Assembly: GCA_944362615.1 (NCBI GenBank)
Contig: CALVTM010000003.1
Span: forward strand, 78,080 to 142,079
From: an uncultured Clostridia bacterium
GTDB lineage: Bacteria; Bacillota; Clostridia; Christensenellales; Pumilibacteraceae
DNA length: 64,000 nucleotides
Direction: 5' to 3'
The notes under the pieces are model-generated. The model saw only the letters and a program-made list of their open reading frames with translations, was not told the origin of the DNA and did no database searches. Positions 60,047 through 64,000 of this stretch are shown here, piece after piece. The position numbers were made by a program, and so were the translations under genes. Numbering within the stretch: the stretch's first letter is position 1; every line of letters begins with the position of its first letter.

Positions 60047-60425
60047 CTGATTCTGCCTTTTCTTCCTTTTTTAACTTCTTTTTGTATTTTATCATCTGAA
60101 AGACGTGCCCCATCGCGAACACGGGGTGAGTGAATATCATTCTCGGCCCCGACCACTTCATAACATCCTTTATCTTCCCCCGCATATCCGGCTTATAGCA
60201 ATGGATTTTACAGAAGGAACAGAACTTTTTATTGACATTGAACGGGCACTTTTCGAGGCGGAAGAGCGCGTATTCTGTAAGCGCCCTGCATTCCTCGCAT
60301 AGCTCCTCCCCTCTCGTTCCGTGCTTGCCGTGGCAATATTTTTTGATCATCACGGGGATGAGCTTCTTTTCTTTCTCCCACGCTTTGAGTTCTTTCGGCG
60401 TTTTCTGCGTTTTTGTTCCCTTCAC
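60039..60425 (-). CDS. YgbA-like (nitrous-oxide-stimulated promoter) family protein
   Basis: I choose the GTG at 60425, with AGAGG six bases upstream; an earlier GTG at 60464 would put an operator inside the gene and lacks a ribosome site. The 128-residue protein carries the family pattern: MIKKYCHGKHG, CEECRALTEYALFRLEKCPF, FCSFCKIHCYKPDMR and WSGPRMIFTHPVFAMGHV. The seven conserved cysteines and histidines probably bind a metal or an iron-sulfur cluster. YgbA of Escherichia coli is induced by nitrosative stress. It leads the exporter/ECF operon here, linking that operon to iron or nitrosative stress. Confidence 0.85.
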   Translation of the reverse strand: MKGTKTQKTPKELKAWEKEKKLIPVMIKKYCHGKHGTRGEELCEECRALTEYALFRLEKCPFNVNKKFCSFCKIHCYKPDMRGKIKDVMKWSGPRMIFTHPVFAMGHVFQMIKYKKKLKKEEKAESDV

Positions 60426-60452
60426 GATTTGCCTCTGTTTCGCCACATACGA

Positions 60453-60548
60453 GTTCGCATACACTAACTCACGGGCGAAAAATTAGGTACGCAGTAGCGA
60501 ACTTATGGGTTAAATAAAAATTCGCCTTTCAAGTTCCCTCTTGCGAAC
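60453..60548 (-). promoter_or_regulatory. Three GTTCGC-type palindromes in the YgbA/ECF operon leader
   Basis: Site D, GTTCGCATACACTAAC, 60453-60468 (two mismatches). Site E, GTACGCAGTAGCGAAC, 60487-60502 (one). Site F, GTTCCCTCTTGCGAAC, 60533-60548 (one). D and E are 34 bases apart, as in the MacB leader. F begins immediately after the predicted start site. Mismatches are not compensated in the other arm, which favours a DNA operator over an RNA hairpin. Confidence 0.7.
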
Positions 60549-60556
60549 CAATATAT

Positions 60557-60585
60557 AGTATAATCATTTCTGCCTTGCAAGTCAA
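60557..60585 (-). promoter_or_regulatory. Promoter of the YgbA/exporter/ECF operon
   Basis: Minus strand: TTGACT (60580-60585), 17 bases, TATACT (60557-60562). Transcription would start near 60550, at the edge of site F. Confidence 0.75.
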
Positions 60586-60640
60586 ATATATTTACCGCGG
60601 TTAATTAAATTTTTCCGAAAAATTTGCCTGCACAAAAAAA

Positions 60641-60659
60641 GGAACGCACGCGGCGTTCC
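60641..60659 (-). terminator. Rho-independent terminator after dtxR copy 3
   Basis: A perfect 7-bp stem GGAACGC/GCGTTCC with a 5-base loop, followed in minus-strand RNA by seven U residues. It starts 9 bases after the stop codon. The plus strand also carries a T-run on the other side, so it may work both ways. Confidence 0.85.
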
Positions 60660-60667
60660 CTTTTTCC

Positions 60668-61042
60668 TTACTCTTTGATATAATTCCGGAACACTTCCAT
60701 CATCTCGTCGGAGACGACGTGTTCGATGCGGCAGGCGTTTTCTTCGGCAAGTTCTTGCCCTGCACCCAGCTTCATAAGCGCTTTTGTGAGCGTTTGGTGC
60801 CTTTCGTATATTCCTTCCGCCTTCTTCCTTCCCGAATCGGTGAAGGTGAGGTTGCCCGTGTCACGGTCTATATGGATGTACCCCTTCTTTTCAAGCAGGT
60901 TTACCCCGCGCGAAACGCTCGATTTGGCAAGACCGAGTTCGTCGCGCACATCCACGGCGCGCACGTTCGGCTGCCCTTTATGCAGCAAAAGAATGGTCTC
61001 CAAATACATTTCTTCCGACTCTCTCGTCCTCTTGATAGCCAT
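60668..61042 (-). CDS. DtxR/MntR-family metal-dependent regulator (copy 3)
   Basis: The protein has 124 residues. ESEEMYLETILLLHKGQPNVRAVDVRDELGLAKSSVSRGVNLLEKKGYIHID is the winged helix. GIYERHQTLTKALMKLGAGQELAEENACRIEHVVSDEM contains the H, E and C-x-x-E-H ligands of the MntR metal site. No SH3-like domain. It is monocistronic, with AGGAGGTG before the ATG and a strong terminator, and is the best conserved of the three DtxR-type proteins. It is a good candidate for the global regulator of the GTTCGC regulon. Confidence 0.9.
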   Translation of the reverse strand: MAIKRTRESEEMYLETILLLHKGQPNVRAVDVRDELGLAKSSVSRGVNLLEKKGYIHIDRDTGNLTFTDSGRKKAEGIYERHQTLTKALMKLGAGQELAEENACRIEHVVSDEMMEVFRNYIKE

Positions 61043-61119
61043 GCGCGCACCTCCTAAATATCATTTATAATATAGATTATACTCTGTTTTCAAGAAAAAG
61101 TAAAGAGAAAACACGGGGC

Positions 61120-61135
61120 GTTAACATACGCTAAC
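61120..61135. promoter_or_regulatory. Degenerate palindrome upstream of dtxR copy 3
   Basis: GTTAACATACGCTAAC resembles the GTTCGC-N4-GCGAAC motif with three changes and the same ATAC centre as sites A and D. It lies about 80 bases upstream of the dtxR start, in the gap after the HMA gene. Autoregulation would be typical for the family. Confidence 0.4.
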
Positions 61136-61147
61136 GGAAATAACTTT

Positions 61148-61402
61148 TCACCTCTTGCGCGAAAACAACCCGTGCTTTTCGTATGGCTGACTTTGGATAT
61201 TGCCGACCGTATAGCCCTGCGCAGTGATCGCCGCCTTGATACGCAAAATATCCACGCCGTCCGCGGCGATGACTTTCGTTCTGCCCTTCGCGTGGGAGGA
61301 CGCGACCTTTTTCACGCCCTCCACGCGGCGCACCACATCATTGACGTGCGTTTCGCACATTCCGCAGCGCATCCCCTCGACTTCTAATGTGATTTTAAGC
61401 AT
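61148..61402 (-). CDS. HMA-domain heavy-metal-binding protein
   Basis: The protein has 84 residues. It is a single heavy-metal-associated domain with the metal site GMRCGMCETHV (C13 and C16) and the usual beta-alpha-beta-beta-alpha-beta pattern. The tail is short and basic (HGLFSRKR). Such proteins carry copper, or bind other soft metals. It is the last gene of the DUF3793/flavodoxin operon, 6 bases after the flavodoxin gene. No copper ATPase is near, so a role in the iron regulon's metal balance is possible. Confidence 0.88.
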   Translation of the reverse strand: MLKITLEVEGMRCGMCETHVNDVVRRVEGVKKVASSHAKGRTKVIAADGVDILRIKAAITAQGYTVGNIQSQPYEKHGLFSRKR

Positions 61403-61408
61403 ACTCCC

Positions 61409-61828
61409 TCACTTTGCCGCTTTTTCACCGAGCGCGCGGCAGGCAGAAAGGGCATCATCGTCCGGCGCATTGTTGCAGATGAGTCCGTCCTCAATCATCA
61501 CTCCGCCCGCGGCTTCCACTCTCTGCTGCCAAGTGCGCATCCATTCGCCGTCGCCCCAATCGTAAGAGCCGAACAGCCCCACTTTTTTGCCCGAAAGCGA
61601 ACCTTCGACGGACGAGAAGAACGGCTCGAACTCGCTCTCTTCCAGCTCTTCCGCACCCATTGCGGGGCAGCCGAACAAAAGCGCGTCGCTGCCGACAACA
61701 TCGGCGTTTGCCGCGGAAACGGGCAGAAGCTCGACCTCCGCGCCCGCGTTCTTTGCGCCCTCTGCCACGGCATTTGCCATTGCCTCCGTATTGCCCGTTC
61801 CGGACCAATACACGATAGAAACTTTCAT
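61409..61828 (-). CDS. Flavodoxin
   Basis: The protein has 139 residues, the short flavodoxin type. SGTGNTEAM at residues 9-17 binds the FMN phosphate. SYDWGDGEWM provides the second, aromatic FMN loop (W and D residues). It replaces ferredoxin under iron shortage, in line with its place in an operon preceded by perfect GTTCGC palindromes. It lies between DUF3793 and HMA genes. Confidence 0.93.
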   Translation of the reverse strand: MKVSIVYWSGTGNTEAMANAVAEGAKNAGAEVELLPVSAANADVVGSDALLFGCPAMGAEELEESEFEPFFSSVEGSLSGKKVGLFGSYDWGDGEWMRTWQQRVEAAGGVMIEDGLICNNAPDDDALSACRALGEKAAK

Positions 61829-61857
61829 AAAATACCTCCTGAAAATAAAATAATTTT

Positions 61858-62394
61858 TTATCCTGCATTGAATATTTGCGTGAGCGACCGCCCGTTATCC
61901 ATATGCCGGCAGATACAGGCGCTGCAGCGGCGGAAGCGCTCGAACGTGCGCGCCGCTTCATCCACGTTTTCGTACACCTTCCACGCACCGCAAAGGATAC
62001 AACCGTCGGGATCGCGGAGAAAGCCGCACACATCGCATATCGGATAGCCGAGGAACACGCCGATCTCGTGCGGAAATTCGCCGTTCATGCGCTCTTTCAA
62101 CTGCCGCAATGCCTCTTCCGCACAAGCATATTCATACCCGAACCGCGCAAGGAACGCCATGACGTCCGGCGAAAAAAGATACTTTGTGAGCCGCGCCCTG
62201 TGACAGATATACACGAGCAGCCGCTCCTCGTCCTCGCGCAGGAGTATGAATGCAAACCCTTTCCCCGCAAAGCGGCGTGAAAGCGTTTGGATGACGTCCT
62301 CCTCCCCTTTCCGTAAACTCACAAGGCTGGCTATTTTCAGCCCCGCGAACGTAACGCCGCAATGACGGCCGATGGCATATTCCGTTGCGCTCAT
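61858..62394 (-). CDS. DUF3793-family protein
   Basis: The protein has 178 residues. VIRPTCC-like features of the family appear as ACAEEALRQLKERMN, GEFPHEIGVFLGYPICDVCGFLRDPDGCILCGAWKVYEN and a C-terminal CSACICRH. The cluster of about six cysteines in the second half could bind a metal or iron-sulfur cluster. In Clostridia DUF3793 genes are often near feoA/feoB and flavodoxin genes, but no feo gene is in this window. It is the first gene after the promoter at 62465-62493. Confidence 0.87.
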   Translation of the reverse strand: MSATEYAIGRHCGVTFAGLKIASLVSLRKGEEDVIQTLSRRFAGKGFAFILLREDEERLLVYICHRARLTKYLFSPDVMAFLARFGYEYACAEEALRQLKERMNGEFPHEIGVFLGYPICDVCGFLRDPDGCILCGAWKVYENVDEAARTFERFRRCSACICRHMDNGRSLTQIFNAG

Positions 62395-62407
62395 TTTTCT
62401 CCTTTAT

Positions 62408-62456
62408 GTTCGCTATTGCGAACTATATGCATTTTAATAAGTTCGCGTATGCGAAC
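62408..62456 (-). promoter_or_regulatory. Two perfect GTTCGC-N4-GCGAAC palindromes before DUF3793
   Basis: Site G, GTTCGCTATTGCGAAC, 62408-62423. Site H, GTTCGCGTATGCGAAC, 62441-62456, extended to a 20-bp palindrome by AA and TT. They are 33 bases apart, on the same DNA face. H begins just after the predicted transcription start and G ends 13 bases before the start codon. Confidence 0.85.
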
Positions 62457-62464
62457 TTATTGTC

Positions 62465-62493
62465 ATTATACACGGAAGGGCGACGTTTGTCAA
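62465..62493 (-). promoter_or_regulatory. Consensus promoter of the DUF3793/flavodoxin/HMA operon
   Basis: Minus strand: TTGACA (62488-62493), 17 bases, TATAAT (62465-62470), a perfect match. A 7-bp inverted repeat GGAAGGG/CCCTTCC (62474-62500) overlaps it. Such a strong promoter with two operators just downstream suggests tight repression under replete conditions. Confidence 0.88.
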
Positions 62494-62563
62494 CCCTTCC
62501 GCGCAAGTTTTTCAGATACGCCACTCGCCCGACCACATACAATATTTAATCCTTATTTCCCGA

Positions 62564-64000
62564 CTATCTGTTTTGCATTGCACTGCCGAGTTTCCAGCCC
62601 ACGGACTTTTCGCGCATAGCGATAAATTCGGCATACTTGCCCTGCTTTTTGAGAAGCTCTTTATGCGTGCCCTCTTCGACAATCTTGCCGCCTTCCAGCA
62701 CGATGATCTTATCGGCGTGGCGCACCGTCTTTAACCTGTGTGCGATCATAATGACCGTTTTGGACTTCGTCAGCTCCCGGATGGCGTTTTGCAGCATCCA
62801 TTCGTTTTCGGGATCGACGTTCGCCGTTGCCTCGTCCAAAATGATGACGGGACTATCCTTGATGATAGCGCGAGCAATGGAAATTCGCTGTTTTTCTCCA
62901 CCCGAAATGCTCGCGCCGCCCTCGCCGATGATCGTATCGTACCCGTCGGGGAGCGCGGAGATAAAGTCGTGACAGCACGCCTTTTTCGCCGCCTCTATCA
63001 CTTCCTCCATACTCGCGTCCGGCTTGCCGAAACGGATGTTGTTCGCAATCGTATCGTTGAACAGGTACACATTCTGGAACACCATGCTGTAATTTTTTAA
63101 GAGGCTATCCAGTTTATATTCGCGCACATCGTGCCCGCCGAGGGAGATACTCCCCTTATCCACATCCCAGAACCGTAAGATAAGGTTACACAGCGTCGTT
63201 TTGCCGCTGCCCGAACCGCCGACGATGGCGAGCGAGGAGCGCGCGGGTATATCTACCATAACTCCGTCGATGATCTTGCGCTTATCGTAGGAAAAATCTA
63301 CATTGCGCACGGCAATATCCGTCTTTGCGGGCGTTATCTCCTTGCCGTTTATGTCCATGACGGGCAGGTTCATCGCCGCCTCGATCTTGTCGATGCTGTT
63401 TGCCGCCATGCGCAACAGCGCGGACATATTGCCGCCCGAATCGAGGTCGTTGAACACCATGAAGGATGCGATACAGGCGACGAGCGCCGTAAACAACGGC
63501 ATGGAAAGCTGCGTGTAGAGCCATACCGACACCGCGATGATAGCCACACCGGCAAGTTTGACGGCAATGCCCTGCAATGCCATGAACGGGATATAGTTCT
63601 TTTCGAGCGCGTAATTGACGTCCCTGTCCTCTTTGATGGCGGAAGTCACTTTTTTATTGGCCTTGCCCGTCAGATTATACGACTTGATGACCGCAATGCC
63701 CTGCACATATTCAAGCACGGCCTCCACCGCTTTGTCGCCCGAAACAGTCTTTCTGTCCGAGTTCTTTTCTCCCGCCTTGTGCAGGAAATGATTGATGATG
63801 AGAAAGAGAACGAACCCCGCCGCGGCGACAAGTCCTATGCGCCAATCAAAAACAAGCAACGAAATCGTGATGACGAGCGCCATAAACAATCCCTTCGTCG
63901 TCAAAAGCAGGCAGCGCGTGAGCGTATCCTGCAATGACTCCGCCGTGTTGGTCGCGGTGTTGGCGATCTGTCCGAGGTTATGTTCGTTGAAATACCCCAT
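62564..64000 (-). CDS. Exporter-fold ABC half-transporter, N-terminus cut by window edge
   Basis: The visible 478 residues begin inside the transmembrane domain (MGYFNEHNLGQIANTATNTAES is a coupling-helix region), so the start lies beyond the edge. Three to four spans are seen (LFMALVITISLLVF, IGLVAAAGFVLFLI, LAGVAIIAVSVWLY, LFTALVACIASFMVF). The ATPase has Walker A GGSGSGKT, MVFQNVYLFNDTIANNI, ISGGEKQRISIARA, ILDEATANVD and AHR. FSVF-like insertion and FNDLDSGGN before the ATPase resemble IrtB/YbtQ-type siderophore importers, which fits the neighbouring iron genes. A partner gene is expected upstream, outside the window. Confidence 0.85.
   Translation of the reverse strand: MGYFNEHNLGQIANTATNTAESLQDTLTRCLLLTTKGLFMALVITISLLVFDWRIGLVAAAGFVLFLIINHFLHKAGEKNSDRKTVSGDKAVEAVLEYVQGIAVIKSYNLTGKANKKVTSAIKEDRDVNYALEKNYIPFMALQGIAVKLAGVAIIAVSVWLYTQLSMPLFTALVACIASFMVFNDLDSGGNMSALLRMAANSIDKIEAAMNLPVMDINGKEITPAKTDIAVRNVDFSYDKRKIIDGVMVDIPARSSLAIVGGSGSGKTTLCNLILRFWDVDKGSISLGGHDVREYKLDSLLKNYSMVFQNVYLFNDTIANNIRFGKPDASMEEVIEAAKKACCHDFISALPDGYDTIIGEGGASISGGEKQRISIARAIIKDSPVIILDEATANVDPENEWMLQNAIRELTKSKTVIMIAHRLKTVRHADKIIVLEGGKIVEEGTHKELLKKQGKYAEFIAMREKSVGWKLGSAMQNR

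Noticed and set aside
62408..62456. LexA sites for the GTTCGC palindromes
   Set aside because: LexA boxes read GAAC-N4-GTTC; here the half-sites have the opposite order (GTTC outside), so they are a different motif.

Overview
The window reads as a piece of a Gram-positive, low-to-mid GC gut Firmicute, most likely an uncultured member of the Clostridia. This is inferred from strong AGGAGG-type ribosome sites, TTGACA/TATAAT promoters with 17-bp spacing, Gram-positive conjugation genes, an ECF transporter, DUF3793, and InlB-type and leucine-rich lipoproteins. Almost every gene lies on the minus strand, so transcription runs right to left. No rRNA, tRNA or CRISPR array was seen.

Left flank (1-4635): an esterase-like gene cut by the window edge, a radical SAM protein and a family-2 glycosyltransferase form one transcription unit, preceded by a LexA-like palindrome. 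A PEBP/YbhB-like protein and a PflX-type radical SAM protein follow. A decayed IS200-type element (about 4674-5285), with a frameshifted transposase and several hairpins, sits directly against the end of the conjugative element.

Integrative conjugative element (about 5297 to 39310, ends not resolved): a large serine recombinase with four small upstream genes under a single promoter that carries an operator-like palindrome. Then comes a transfer module: an Ig/CxxC stalk protein with a pilin-like C-terminus, a VirB3-VirB4 fusion, a VirB6/TrbL-like protein, two tandem pilin-like proteins, a CxxC-repeat surface protein, a VirD4 coupling protein, a MobL-type relaxase and an accessory protein. A candidate oriT follows, then two DNA methyltransferases, an ArdC-like antirestriction protein and a plus-strand DUF4160/DUF2442-HTH cassette. 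The module ends with a 4147-residue polyvalent protein (MutS-I-like, N6-methylase, helicase, prim-pol), three small regulators and an XRE repressor. No VirB1-type peptidoglycan hydrolase or VirB8/TcpC-like protein was recognised.

Right part (39489-64000): a metal- or heme-handling island. One operon carries two MacB/FtsX-type ABC proteins, two very large lipoproteins, a membrane-anchored protein with a NEAT-like region, a DtxR-family regulator and a zinc ribbon. A second carries a YgbA-like protein, two exporter-fold ABC half-transporters, a complete ECF transporter (S, T and fused A components) and another DtxR-family regulator. A third carries DUF3793, a flavodoxin and an HMA protein. A separate DtxR gene and part of a further ABC exporter complete the region. 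Copies of a 16-bp palindrome, GTTCGC-N4-GCGAAC, lie just downstream of the predicted promoters of all three operons. This argues for one metal-responsive regulon. It resembles the logic of streptococcal heme loci but includes surface proteins and MacB-type pumps that I do not recognise as part of any described system.
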